Of a stretch of DNA of 64,000 nt, positions 27,399-36,103 are shown one piece after another. The position numbers were made by a program, and so were the translations under genes. The DNA lies in the NCBI GenBank assembly GCA_947503715.1, contig CANNER010000001.1:806001-870000 (forward strand), in the 5' to 3' direction. Position 1 is the stretch's first letter; each line of letters opens with the position of its first letter. The notes beneath the pieces were generated by a model, which was not told the origin of the DNA, did no database searches, and saw only the letters and a program-made list of their open reading frames with translations. This stretch comes from an uncultured Caulobacterales bacterium (GTDB lineage Bacteria; Pseudomonadota; Alphaproteobacteria; Caulobacterales; Maricaulaceae).

Positions 27399-28415
27399 AT
27401 GACACGCGGACGTATCAAATCAGTCGATTATTGGCTCTTGTTCATGCTGTTTCTTGTAACAGTTATGATTGTGGTGGGCGGAGCGACTCGCCTGACAAAT
27501 TCTGGTTTGTCCATCACGGAATGGGCTCCGATCCGTGGCGCACTTCCGCCGCTCTCGACAGAGGCTTGGCTGTCTGAATTCGAGAAATACAAGCAAATCC
27601 CCGAATTTGAAGCTGAGCATCCGGATATGGATCTGGAAGGTTTTAAGTTCATCTATTTCTGGGAATGGGGCCATCGACAACTCGGGCGCTTTATCGGCCT
27701 CGCCTTTTTCCTGCCCATGATTTATTTTTGGATTAAGGGATACCTACCCGTAGGCAAACGTCGGAAGTTCTTTGGCATTGCCGCCCTGATTGGTGTCCAA
27801 GGCGGCGTTGGGTGGTGGATGGTCCATAGCGGCCTACAAGAAGGTATGGTCAATGTGAGCCAATATCGTCTCGCCACACATCTCGGCATAGCCTTTGTCA
27901 TCCTCGGTGCGCTTTATTGGGTTTGGAAACGCGCGCGCAGTGGCTGGGCTCCCATGCGGCATGCTTTTGGCGTGAAGCGGTCGGCTCTGCTTGCGGCTCT
28001 GATTTATATTCAGATTATTGCTGGGGCTTTTATGGCGGGAACGCATTCCGGTCGAACCTATAATGAATGGCCGCTTATGGATGGCGATTTCATTCCGTCA
28101 GGTTACGGCGTGCAATCTCCGTTCTGGCGCAACATTTTCGAGAATCCGGCAGCCATTCAGTTCAATCACCGGACGCTCGCCTATATCATTCTGATCTTTG
28201 CGGCCTGGGTGATCTGGAGTGTTCGTAAGAAATCCGCGATGAAGCCCGCAGCGATCATGCTAATGATGCTTTTACTATGGCAGGTCTTTCTGGGGATATG
28301 GACGTTACTGGCTGTTGCGCCTTTAAATCTGTCATTACTGCATCAATTCTCCTCCATCCTCGTCTTCATTGCCGCGCTGAACTTGATGTGGCGGTCCAGA
28401 AGTGCGGTAAAATAA
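27399..28415 (+). CDS. ctaA: Heme A synthase (CtaA/COX15 family)
   Basis: 338 residues with eight predicted helices. It hydroxylates/oxidises the heme O methyl group to give heme A for aa3 oxidase. The COX15 signatures VGGATRLTNSGLSITEWAPI, the histidines in WEWGHRQLGRFIG and MVHSGL, and the C-terminal half repeat FNHRTLAYII and LHQFSSILVF are visible. The pattern without a CxxxxxxC extracytoplasmic pair fits the alphaproteobacterial/mitochondrial type. It stands alone between Anbu and rplM. Confidence 0.95.
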   Translation: MTRGRIKSVDYWLLFMLFLVTVMIVVGGATRLTNSGLSITEWAPIRGALPPLSTEAWLSEFEKYKQIPEFEAEHPDMDLEGFKFIYFWEWGHRQLGRFIGLAFFLPMIYFWIKGYLPVGKRRKFFGIAALIGVQGGVGWWMVHSGLQEGMVNVSQYRLATHLGIAFVILGALYWVWKRARSGWAPMRHAFGVKRSALLAALIYIQIIAGAFMAGTHSGRTYNEWPLMDGDFIPSGYGVQSPFWRNIFENPAAIQFNHRTLAYIILIFAAWVIWSVRKKSAMKPAAIMLMMLLLWQVFLGIWTLLAVAPLNLSLLHQFSSILVFIAALNLMWRSRSAVK

Positions 28416-28477
28416 TACCGAATTTTTAAGCTATTGATTTTATTGCTTATTCTTCAATAGGTGGGTGGTTTCTACTG

Positions 28478-28506
28478 TTGACGGCTTGGTTCTCTCTCCG
28501 TAGGTA
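28478..28506 (+). promoter_or_regulatory. Probable promoter of the rplM-rpsI operon
   Basis: TTGACG and TAGGTA are separated by exactly 17 bases, 52 bases ahead of the rplM start codon. This is the best promoter-like match in the ctaA-rplM gap. Confidence 0.55.
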
Positions 28507-28519
28507 GCGCCATCGAAAA

Positions 28520-28539
28520 GCGGTCCACGTCTGGGCCGC
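28520..28539 (+). promoter_or_regulatory. Leader hairpin upstream of rplM
   Basis: GCGGTCC pairs with GGGCCGC (7 bp, one G-U) around a six-base loop, at the very 5' end of the transcript predicted from the promoter above and about 20 bases before the rplM start codon. No T-tract follows, so it is not a terminator. It may be a ribosomal-protein autoregulatory leader (inference). Confidence 0.45.
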
Positions 28540-28558
28540 TCACTGTTTAAGGTTTATC

Positions 28559-29029
28559 ATGAAAACGACAAAGTTTCTGAAAACCGCCGAGATTGAGAAG
28601 AAATGGATCTTGATCGACGCGGAAGATGCTGTCGTCGGACGTCTGGCATCATTTGTTGCTATGCGTCTGCGCGGAAAGCATCGCCCCGACTACACACCGC
28701 ATATGGATTGCGGTGACAACGTCATCATCATCAATGCGGATAAGGTCCACTTCACGGGCAATAAGCGTAAAGACAAGGTCTATTACCGTCACACAGGTTA
28801 TGTTGGCGGTATCAAGGAAACGACAGCGGCCAAAGTGCTCGACGGACGTTTCCCCGACCGCGTGATGCGCAAAGCCGTTCAGCGTATGCTCCCGAAAGAG
28901 AGCCCGTTGGCGCGTAAGCAGCTCTCCAATCTCCGTGTTTATGCTGGTGCCGATCACCCGCATGAAAACCTGAAGCCCGAGACTGTGGATTTCAAATCCT
29001 TGTCTGAAAAGAACGTGAAGCGAGGTTAA
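28559..29029 (+). CDS. rplM: 50S ribosomal protein L13
   Basis: 156 residues. It begins [20 protein letters not shown] and contains [20 protein letters not shown] and [17 protein letters not shown], the L13 signatures. It is slightly longer than the E. coli protein at the C-terminus. It forms the conserved pair with rpsI four bases downstream. Confidence 0.98.
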   Translation: MKTTKFLKTAEIEKKWILIDAEDAVVGRLASFVAMRLRGKHRPDYTPHMDCGDNVIIINADKVHFTGNKRKDKVYYRHTGYVGGIKETTAAKVLDGRFPDRVMRKAVQRMLPKESPLARKQLSNLRVYAGADHPHENLKPETVDFKSLSEKNVKRG

Positions 29030-29033
29030 GAAC

Positions 29034-29537
29034 ATGGCTGAACAAACTGCACAGTCTCTCGCAGACTTGAAAGACGTTGTTGACGGAACCGTTGGCACAG
29101 AAGCCGCCGCAATTGATCCGGCAACATTGCCTGATCCAAAAATTGACGAGCACGGTCGCTCTTACGCGACTGGCAAGCGGAAAAACTCTGTCGCCCGTGT
29201 TTGGATCAAGCCCGGCAACGGTAAGATCACTGTCAATGGCCGCGATCAGGAAGTGTATTTCGCGCGTCCCGTTCTGCGTCTCATCATTGCTCAGGCTTTT
29301 CAAGTTGCTGATCGCGTCGATTCTTACGACGTTGTTGCGACTGTCAAAGGCGGCGGTCTCTCAGGTCAAGCCGGTGCTGTCCGTCACGGCATTACAAAAG
29401 CGCTGACATATTACGAGCCGGCCTTGCGTCCGCCACTCAAAGCCGCCGGCTTTATCACCCGCGACTCGCGTGTTGTGGAGCGTAAGAAATACGGTCGTGC
29501 CAAGGCGCGTAAGAGCTTCCAGTTCTCGAAACGCTAA
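29034..29537 (+). CDS. rpsI: 30S ribosomal protein S9
   Basis: 167 residues, longer than E. coli S9 (130) because of an acidic, alanine-rich N-terminal extension of about 40 residues, common in alphaproteobacteria. The conserved core is [37 protein letters not shown] and the invariant basic tail ending FSKR that reaches the decoding site. A near copy of the last codons of this gene lies about 60 bases downstream. Confidence 0.98.
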   Translation: MAEQTAQSLADLKDVVDGTVGTEAAAIDPATLPDPKIDEHGRSYATGKRKNSVARVWIKPGNGKITVNGRDQEVYFARPVLRLIIAQAFQVADRVDSYDVVATVKGGGLSGQAGAVRHGITKALTYYEPALRPPLKAAGFITRDSRVVERKKYGRAKARKSFQFSKR

Positions 29538-29557
29538 TCTCAGGACAGTATTCAAGG

Positions 29558-29606
29558 AAAGAGTCGCTATTGCGTTTCGAGTTCTCGAAACGTTAGACTC
29601 TTTTTT
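29558..29606 (+). terminator. First of two tandem terminators after rpsI
   Basis: AAAGAGTC (29558) pairs with GACTCTTT (29596), enclosing a second hairpin CGTTTCGA-GTTC-TCGAAACG, and runs into six T residues. The A-run on the left also makes it a possible bidirectional terminator. The inner hairpin is built from a copy of the 3' end of rpsI. Confidence 0.75.
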
Positions 29607-29623
29607 ACAGGAATTACTATTCA

Positions 29624-29654
29624 GGCGTTTCGGGTTTCCCGAGACGCCTTTTTT
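29624..29654 (+). terminator. Second tandem terminator after rpsI
   Basis: GGCGTTTCGGG pairs with CCCGAGACGCC (11 bp, one G-U) around TTT and is followed by six T residues. A textbook intrinsic terminator, just before the argC start. Confidence 0.9.
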
Positions 29655-29669
29655 GTTGGGGTATGAGTT

Positions 29670-30707
29670 ATGAAAAATGCAGCTGTTCTCGGAGCGTCCG
29701 GATATACGGGCGCGGAAGCCGTGCGACTCATCCTCGGTCACCCCAAACTCAACCTTGTTGCACTGACGGCGTATAGTCGTGCAGGCGAGGATTATGCGGA
29801 TGTATTCCCCAATTTCATCGGGCAGGACCTGCCGGATCTTATGACAGCAGACGAAGTGAATTGGGATGACATTGATGTCGTTTTTGCCTGCCTCCCGCAT
29901 GGTGCCAGTCAGGAAACGATTGCGAAGATTTACGACCGCGTTGAAACGGTCATTGATCTCTCTGCTGATTTTCGTCTCGCTGATCCCAAGCTTTACGAGA
30001 GCACTTACGGGCGACCCCATGAATTCACTGAACTTTTGGGCGAACGGGTCTACGGGCTGAGCGAGTTTGCGAAGGATGATCTGCGCGGCGCAAAACTCGT
30101 CGCCTGTCCGGGTTGCTATCCGACTTGTTCTATATTGGCGCTCGTACCTGGTCTTGAAGCAGGTCTAATAGACCCAGCCAATATTATCATTGATGCTAAA
30201 ACTGGCGTGACGGGAGCCGGGCGGAAGGCGACACTCGCTTTTGCCTATTCCGAGACAACGGACGGCGCACAGGCCTATGGTATCGGTAATCACCGCCATG
30301 CCCCCGAAATGGATCAGGCGATTGCGCAATTTGCGGGCAAAGATGCCAAGGTCCGCTTTACACCTCATCTTGTTCCGATGAATCGCGGGATGATCGCGAC
30401 GTGTCATGTGAATTTGAAAGATGGCACTGACATATCGGACCTACGGAAAACCTATCTTGTTCGTTATGCGGACAGTGCTTTTGTTCAGGTTCTGCCGGAA
30501 GGCCAAGTCCCGCAAACCCGCCATGTGCGCGGCAGTAATTATTGCCAGATTGGTGTCTTTGCGGATCGTACACCTCATTCTGCGGTGATTGTCTCCGTGA
30601 TTGATAACCTCACCAAAGGCTCATCCGGCCAGGCCATTCAGAATTATAATCTTGTACAAGGTTGGGATGAGACAATCGGCCTGACGGGTGTTGGCGTCTT
30701 CCCATAA
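29670..30707 (+). CDS. argC: N-acetyl-gamma-glutamyl-phosphate reductase
   Basis: 345 residues. NADPH-dependent step of arginine synthesis. The Rossmann start AAVLGASGYTGAEAVRLIL, the catalytic cysteine in LVACPGCYPTCSILAL and the histidine in GIGNHRHAPEMDQ are present. It belongs to the type 1 ArgC group by length. The association with rplM-rpsI is conserved in alphaproteobacteria. Because the terminators end just upstream, it needs its own promoter, which I could not place. Confidence 0.97.
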   Translation: MKNAAVLGASGYTGAEAVRLILGHPKLNLVALTAYSRAGEDYADVFPNFIGQDLPDLMTADEVNWDDIDVVFACLPHGASQETIAKIYDRVETVIDLSADFRLADPKLYESTYGRPHEFTELLGERVYGLSEFAKDDLRGAKLVACPGCYPTCSILALVPGLEAGLIDPANIIIDAKTGVTGAGRKATLAFAYSETTDGAQAYGIGNHRHAPEMDQAIAQFAGKDAKVRFTPHLVPMNRGMIATCHVNLKDGTDISDLRKTYLVRYADSAFVQVLPEGQVPQTRHVRGSNYCQIGVFADRTPHSAVIVSVIDNLTKGSSGQAIQNYNLVQGWDETIGLTGVGVFP

Positions 30708-30758
30708 ATGTCCGATAATTAGGGTGACCCTCGCAGAGGTTTGTCTCATAAGGCTCAC

Positions 30759-31154
30759 ATGAAACAGGTTTTCACATCTACCCGAATCGTCTTGCTTACG
30801 GCGGTACTATCTATTTCCGCCTGTCAGACTGTGAAAATGCCCAATCTCGATGTTATCAAATCCCCTGAATTTAGCGAAGACGCCGCGAATATAGAACGCT
30901 CCTATCCACGACCGGTTGATGCGCCTGTGCTGCCACAAGATGTTCGGTCCGGCGCGCAATGGGATAAGGACGCCATAGCCTTACAGAGATTACGCGACCT
31001 CTCTGACAAAGCGGAGCCAGAGCCGGTTCTTTCGGAAAAGGATATCGAAGACCGCTATAATGCCCTGAAAGATAAAGCGCAGGCCTATAAAGACGATGAT
31101 CCTGCGACTGAAACAGATTTCCCCGAAGTAGATACAAGACGAAGACGAAACTGA
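30759..31154 (+). CDS. Small lipoprotein of unknown function
   Basis: 131 residues from the ATG at 30759 (AAGG upstream; a TTG at 30741 would only lengthen the signal). The N-terminus MKQVFTSTRIVLLTAVLSIS is a signal peptide ending in the lipobox ISAC. The rest is hydrophilic and helix-prone, with many charged residues, and ends in an Arg cluster. I do not recognise a domain. Its last base overlaps the start of the following aminotransferase gene, so they are co-translated. Confidence 0.75.
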   Translation: MKQVFTSTRIVLLTAVLSISACQTVKMPNLDVIKSPEFSEDAANIERSYPRPVDAPVLPQDVRSGAQWDKDAIALQRLRDLSDKAEPEPVLSEKDIEDRYNALKDKAQAYKDDDPATETDFPEVDTRRRRN

Positions 31155-32371
31155 TGCAAACCAATCCGGACATTCCAACGGACGAATTCTACCGCATTCA
31201 ACGCCTGCCACCTTATGTTTTTGCCGAGGTCAATAAGCTGAAAGCGCAGCTTCGCGCTGAGGGTCAGGATATTATCGACTTTGGTTTTGGCAATCCCGAT
31301 CTGCCCACACCTAAACATGTGATCGATAAGCTCATTGAGACGGTGCAAAAACCGCGCGTGACCGGCTATTCTGCCTCACGGGGTATCAAGGGCTTGCGTC
31401 AAGCTTGCTCCCGTTATTACGCGCGTCGGTTCGATGTTGAACTTGATCCGGAAGATCAAATTATTGCCACGATTGGCTCGAAGGAAGGGTTCGCAAACCT
31501 CGCGCAAGCCATCACGGCACCGGGTGACGTGATTTATGCCCCCGATCCGTCCTATCCGCTACATGCTTACGGTTTCATCATTGCCGGGGCAAAAATTCAG
31601 GGCATTCCTGCCATTACGGCGGAGGAATATTTGGTCGGCGTGAAAGACGCGCTCGCAAAAGCAGACAAGCCGCCCATGGCGATTGTCGTCTGCTTCCCGT
31701 CCAACCCAACGGGGATGGTCGCGGATAAGACTTTCTACGATGAGATCGTCGCGATTGCAAAGGCACATGATATCATTATCCTGTCAGATCTCGCCTATTC
31801 CGAAATCTATTTCAGCGATCCACCGCCGTCCATATTCGAAGTCGTCGACCCCGAGGACATCATGTGTATTGAGACAATTTCTATGTCCAAGACCTATTCT
31901 ATGGCAGGTTGGCGCATGGGCTTTGCTGTTGGAAACCGTCGCCTTATTGCGGCCTTAACCCGTGTGAAATCTTATCTGGATTACGGAGCTTTTACACCCA
32001 TTCAAGTCGCCACTTGCGCCGCCTTAGATGGTCCGCAGGATGTCGTGCAGGATGCGCGCGATATCTATAAAGCCCGCCGTGATGTTCTTGTTGACAGTTT
32101 TGGCCGTGCGGGATGGGATATTCCGGTGCCGGAAGCCTCCATGTTTGCCTGGGCACCACTTCCGTCAAAATTCGCGCATCTTGGCTCTGTCGAATTCTGT
32201 AAAATGCTGATGGAAAAAGCGAATGTAGCGGTCTCACCCGGAAACGGATTTGGCGAGCATGGTGAAGGCTATGTTCGGATTGCACTCGTCGAAAATGAGC
32301 AACGCATTAGACAGGCGGCTCGGAATATCAAAAGTCTGTTGGCTTCAACTGATATCCTCGCCGCAGAATAG
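31154..32371 (+). CDS. Class I/II PLP aminotransferase (AlaC / LL-diaminopimelate aminotransferase-like group)
   Basis: 405 residues. Fold-type I transaminase: substrate arm IQRLPPYVFAEVNKLK, IDFGFGNPDLPTP, the nucleotide-binding CFPSNPTGM, cofactor tyrosine in LSDLAYSEIYF and the PLP lysine in SMSKTYSMAGWRMGF. Genes of this type are annotated as alanine/glutamate-pyruvate or LL-diaminopimelate aminotransferases; sequence alone does not settle the substrate. In many alphaproteobacteria it precedes hom, glpX and recJ; here hom is missing from that order. Confidence 0.9.
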   Translation: MQTNPDIPTDEFYRIQRLPPYVFAEVNKLKAQLRAEGQDIIDFGFGNPDLPTPKHVIDKLIETVQKPRVTGYSASRGIKGLRQACSRYYARRFDVELDPEDQIIATIGSKEGFANLAQAITAPGDVIYAPDPSYPLHAYGFIIAGAKIQGIPAITAEEYLVGVKDALAKADKPPMAIVVCFPSNPTGMVADKTFYDEIVAIAKAHDIIILSDLAYSEIYFSDPPPSIFEVVDPEDIMCIETISMSKTYSMAGWRMGFAVGNRRLIAALTRVKSYLDYGAFTPIQVATCAALDGPQDVVQDARDIYKARRDVLVDSFGRAGWDIPVPEASMFAWAPLPSKFAHLGSVEFCKMLMEKANVAVSPGNGFGEHGEGYVRIALVENEQRIRQAARNIKSLLASTDILAAE

Positions 32372-32446
32372 ACTTAGAATAATCGTACTTTTATTATCCG
32401 GCATGTTAACGGCAGGCTCAAAATATTGACTGAATGGGGTCCTCGA

Positions 32447-33403
32447 ATGAGTAAAATTGGTTTTAACGCAGCGCTCGCGCTGCAGGCGGCATTGGTCACG
32501 GAAAAAGCTGCGATTGCGGCGACAGCGCTTGTTGGGCGAGGTGACGAGAAAGCTGCGGATCAGGCTGCGGTAGACGCAATGCGCAAGGCCCTGAATAATA
32601 TGGATATTCGCGGTCGAATTGTGATTGGTGAGGGCGAGCGCGACGAAGCGCCCATGCTCTATATTGGCGAGGAAGTCGGCAAGGGCAAAGGCCCTGAAAT
32701 CGACATCGCGCTTGATCCACTGGAAGGTACGACTCTAACCGCCAAGGCTATGGCCAATGCCTTGGCTGTCATGGCTTTTGCGCCAAAGGGCGGGCTGCTC
32801 TACGCGCCGGACACCTATATGGACAAGATCGCCTGCGGGCCGGGCTATCCGGCGGGCATATTAGATATTGATGCGTCCGCCGCTGACAATGTCAAAAAAC
32901 TCGCCAAGGCCAAAGGCGTTAAACCGAACCAGATCACGGTCTGTGTTTTGGACCGTGCACGGCATGGCAAGATCATCGATTCCCTGCGCGATATTGATGC
33001 CGCTGTCAGCCTCATCACAGACGGCGATGTCCAAGGCGTGATTGCGACGACGGATCCCGATACGCAGATCGACATGTATGTCGGCAGTGGCGGCGCACCG
33101 GAAGGTGTTCTCGCGGCGGCAGCGTTACGCTGTATTGGTGGCCAGATGCTGGGCCGTTTGACATTCCGGAATGATGATGAAGTCAGCCGCGCCCGCCGCG
33201 TCGGGATTGATAATCTTGATACGATCTACGATCTCAAAGGCCTCGCTTCCGGCCCGACGATTTTTTCTGCGACGGGAGTTACGCAAGGGTCGCTTCTCGA
33301 CGGCGTGAAATTTATCGGTGACAAGGTTCACTCTCATACGCTTATCATGAACTCTGTTGACGGCTCCGTTCAAAAACTGCGTTCTGTGCGCCCCGTCGCT
33401 TAG
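32447..33403 (+). CDS. glpX: Class II fructose-1,6-bisphosphatase
   Basis: 318 residues from the ATG at 32447; a TTG seven codons upstream is less likely. It hydrolyses fructose-1,6-bisphosphate in gluconeogenesis. The GlpX signatures IRGRIVIGEGERDEAPML, DIALDPLEGTTLTAKAM and MYVGSGGAPEGVLAAAALRC are intact. It overlaps the region just before recJ: the recJ ATG begins three bases after the glpX stop starts to read. Confidence 0.96.
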   Translation: MSKIGFNAALALQAALVTEKAAIAATALVGRGDEKAADQAAVDAMRKALNNMDIRGRIVIGEGERDEAPMLYIGEEVGKGKGPEIDIALDPLEGTTLTAKAMANALAVMAFAPKGGLLYAPDTYMDKIACGPGYPAGILDIDASAADNVKKLAKAKGVKPNQITVCVLDRARHGKIIDSLRDIDAAVSLITDGDVQGVIATTDPDTQIDMYVGSGGAPEGVLAAAALRCIGGQMLGRLTFRNDDEVSRARRVGIDNLDTIYDLKGLASGPTIFSATGVTQGSLLDGVKFIGDKVHSHTLIMNSVDGSVQKLRSVRPVA

Positions 33404-33405
33404 TG

Positions 33406-35178
33406 ATGTCAGAGGCAGATTTCCCGGACTGCCTTGGCGTGACATCTTCAATTCGTGGACGCCGTTGGCGTCTGCGGCATGACCCTTCGGCACTTGAGGA
33501 ATATAGCACAGAGTCAGGGCTGCCGCTTTTGCAATCCGCCTTACTGTTGGGGCGTGATGTTGCGCTGTCAGAGACAGCCAATTTCCTCATGCCGACATTG
33601 CGGAACAGCCTTCCTGATCCATCTTCTTTGAAGGATGCGGACAAAGCGGCAGGCCTAATTCTCGATCACATCATCGCTGGCAAACGGATTTCACTTTTCT
33701 CTGATTATGACGTGGACGGTGGAACGTCGGCGGCACAGCTCATCCGTTGGGGCAGGGGACTTGGCTATGAATTCGGCCTCTACGTTCCTGACCGTGTGAA
33801 GGAAGGCTACGGTCCGTCAGAAGCGGCATTTGGCCAATTAAAAGCCGAAGGTGTGGACCTCGTCATTACACTCGATTGCGGGGCGGCGGCGCATTCAGCA
33901 TTGGAATATGCGGACGCGATAGAGTTGCCCGTGATCGTTGTCGATCATCATCAGATGGGGGAGGTGCCCCCACCCGCACTCGCACTCGTTAATCCGAACC
34001 GGATGGATGACACATCTGAACAGGGGCATCTGGCGGCAGCGGGCGTAACCTTTATGTTGCTTGTCGCACTACATCGTGAAGCCCGGGCTAGAGATCTAAC
34101 GAACACCGTTGATTTAAAGAGTTTGCTAGGACTCACCGCGTTAGGAACAGTGTGCGATGTCGTGCCCCTACGCGGCGTAAACCGGGCCTTTGTCCGGCAG
34201 GGGCTTAAGGTCTTATCGTCTAATGAAAACATAGGCGTTCAGGCATTAGCGGATGTCTCAAGTGCCTATCCGCCTTACACAACTTATCATGCCGGATTTG
34301 TTCTCGGCCCTCGGATTAATGCGGGGGGACGGATTGGCAGCGCAGAGATGGGGGCGCGTCTGCTCTCAACGGAGGATTCGCAACAGGCCTATGGCTATGC
34401 TGCAGAGTTGGACCGCGTGAACTTGAAACGTCGCCAGATGCAGGACCGGATTCTGGAAGAAGCATTAGAAGCCGCACAAGCACAATCCGAAGAGCCCGTC
34501 ATCATTGTTGCCATGGAAGACTGGCACCCGGGTATTATAGGTATCGTGGCTGGACGATTGAAAGACCGATTCCGGAAACCCGCAATTGTTATCGGTATTG
34601 ACCGCGATGCAGCGGAGCCTATCGCGAAAGGGTCGGGACGCTCTATCAATGGAGTGGATTTGGGCCGGGCTATATCAGCGGCGGAAGAGGCGGGCTTACT
34701 CCTCTCGGGTGGCGGCCACGCCATGGCTGGCGGTCTGAGTGCCGACCCTGATCAGATTGACGCATTTCGAACCTTCATTTGTGAACGCCTTGCGGAAGAC
34801 GTCACAACAGCCCTCGAAAACGAGTCGAGCAAAGTTGATTACGTTCTCAGTCCATCCAGCCTGACAGATGATCTCATGAGGGTCATAGACTCCGTCGGAC
34901 CATATGGCGCAGGAAATCCACAACCCGTTTTTGCTTTTGCGGATCTCTCCGTAACTTATGCGCAACGCACGAAGGGTGACCATGTGCGGTTTACATTGAG
35001 CGACCAAGATGGCGGCAACCTAAAAGGTATTTGCTTCCGAGCGGGCGAATCTGGATTGGATGAAGCCCTCCTTATGGCAGGGGAACAGCGCTTCCACGCG
35101 ATTGGCCGCCTCAAAACCAATGTTTGGCAGGGCCGGACCTCCATTGATTTCAATCTTATGGACCTCGCACCTGCATAA
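33406..35178 (+). CDS. recJ: Single-stranded-DNA-specific exonuclease RecJ
   Basis: 590 residues from the ATG at 33406. 5'-3' ssDNA exonuclease in recombination and mismatch repair. The DHH phosphoesterase motifs are LFSDYDVDGGTSAAQLIRW, LDCGAAAHSALEYA and VIVVDHHQMGE; the DHHA1 motif GGGHAMAGGLS and the C-terminal OB-like domain (VDYVLSPSSLTDDLM onward) follow. Length and order of motifs are those of complete RecJ. Confidence 0.97.
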   Translation: MSEADFPDCLGVTSSIRGRRWRLRHDPSALEEYSTESGLPLLQSALLLGRDVALSETANFLMPTLRNSLPDPSSLKDADKAAGLILDHIIAGKRISLFSDYDVDGGTSAAQLIRWGRGLGYEFGLYVPDRVKEGYGPSEAAFGQLKAEGVDLVITLDCGAAAHSALEYADAIELPVIVVDHHQMGEVPPPALALVNPNRMDDTSEQGHLAAAGVTFMLLVALHREARARDLTNTVDLKSLLGLTALGTVCDVVPLRGVNRAFVRQGLKVLSSNENIGVQALADVSSAYPPYTTYHAGFVLGPRINAGGRIGSAEMGARLLSTEDSQQAYGYAAELDRVNLKRRQMQDRILEEALEAAQAQSEEPVIIVAMEDWHPGIIGIVAGRLKDRFRKPAIVIGIDRDAAEPIAKGSGRSINGVDLGRAISAAEEAGLLLSGGGHAMAGGLSADPDQIDAFRTFICERLAEDVTTALENESSKVDYVLSPSSLTDDLMRVIDSVGPYGAGNPQPVFAFADLSVTYAQRTKGDHVRFTLSDQDGGNLKGICFRAGESGLDEALLMAGEQRFHAIGRLKTNVWQGRTSIDFNLMDLAPA

Positions 35179-35204
35179 GGTGGTATTTTTGCGTAAAAAG
35201 CCTC

Positions 35205-35233
35205 TTGCAAGGTTTGAAACCCGCCTCTATATC
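35205..35233 (+). promoter_or_regulatory. Likely promoter of tRNA-Glu
   Basis: TTGCAA and TATATC are separated by 17 bases and end about 20 bases ahead of the tRNA gene; the arrangement parallels that before tRNA-Pro(GGG). Confidence 0.55.
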
Positions 35234-35254
35234 GCGCTCCACACTGACTGATGC

Positions 35255-35329
35255 GGTCCCTTCGTCTATCGGTTAGGACGCCAGGTTTTCAACCTGGAAA
35301 GAGGGGTTCGATTCCCCTAGGGACTGCCA
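35255..35329 (+). tRNA. tRNA-Glu (anticodon TTC)
   Basis: 75 bases with encoded CCA. Acceptor GGTCCCT/AGGGACT, anticodon arm CCAGG-TTTTCAA-CCTGG with anticodon TTC, T arm GGGTTCGATTCCC. Located between recJ and the DUF192 gene. Confidence 0.96.
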
Positions 35330-35408
35330 ATCAGTTTTTTCCCGCTGTCAGTGTTTTCTCCTGCATTTCAGATTTACATCCTGCCCCGCAGGGCTGTATG
35401 TCAGCCAC

Positions 35409-35879
35409 ATGAAACGTATTGCTACATTTACACTCGGTCTGATGTTTATTGCAGGGACTGCCTTTGCCCAGACCTCTAAAAATGATGTTGTTGATTTTGG
35501 CGAACCGCAACCGCTGACCATTCTGACGGCGGATGGAGAGCATAATTTCCAGGTCGAAGAAGCCAAAACGCTGGATCAACAGGCGCGAGGTATGATGTTC
35601 CGCGAATCAATGGACGCGGATACAGGCATGATTTTCGAATTCGATGAGCCGAAAGTGGCGACGATCTGGATGAAGAACACATCCATTCCGCTGGATATCC
35701 TTTTCGTGCGATCCAATGGTAAAATTTTGAAAATCGAACACTCTCATCAGCCCTATACACTGCGTAGCGCCTCCTCAGAGGCTGTTATTGCCGCAGTCGT
35801 TGAGCTCAAGGGCGGAGAGTCCAAGGCCCGCGGCATCCGGCCCGGCGATACAATCGAACATCCCTTCTTCGACAACTGA
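35409..35879 (+). CDS. DUF192 family secreted protein
   Basis: 156 residues. A signal peptide ends at GTAFA-Q (about residue 20). The DUF192 core follows: [38 protein letters not shown] and [13 protein letters not shown]. The family is widespread and likely periplasmic here; its role is not established. It lies between two tRNA genes. Confidence 0.9.
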   Translation: MKRIATFTLGLMFIAGTAFAQTSKNDVVDFGEPQPLTILTADGEHNFQVEEAKTLDQQARGMMFRESMDADTGMIFEFDEPKVATIWMKNTSIPLDILFVRSNGKILKIEHSHQPYTLRSASSEAVIAAVVELKGGESKARGIRPGDTIEHPFFDN

Positions 35880-35941
35880 ATTTAACCCGTATTGGCACTT
35901 GCCTTTTATTCCAGTCGGGGTAAGTAGCGCTCCACCGTGTT

Positions 35942-36018
35942 CGGGGCGTAGCGCAGCCTGGTAGCGCACCTGTTTTGGGAACAGGGGGTCGCAAGTTCGA
36001 ATCTTGCCGCCCCGACCA
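35942..36018 (+). tRNA. tRNA-Pro (anticodon TGG)
   Basis: 77 bases with encoded CCA. Acceptor CGGGGCG/CGCCCCG, anticodon arm CCTGT-TTTGGGA-ACAGG with anticodon TGG, T arm with GTTCGAATC. It is a second proline isoacceptor in the window. A weak TTGCCT-N16-TAAGTA promoter lies at 35899-35926. Confidence 0.96.
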
Positions 36019-36103
36019 CGGATCTTCACCTTATATTGGCGCAAGACGCCGTAAGGCTTTGATAAGCCCTTTCTGCTAGTCTCTTCCTGGGGCTTAGGGA
36101 AAG

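Noticed and set aside
30708-30758. AGGGTGACCCT palindrome as terminator of argC
   Set aside because: The stem is too short and has no T-tract; it could only be a chance palindrome or weak operator.
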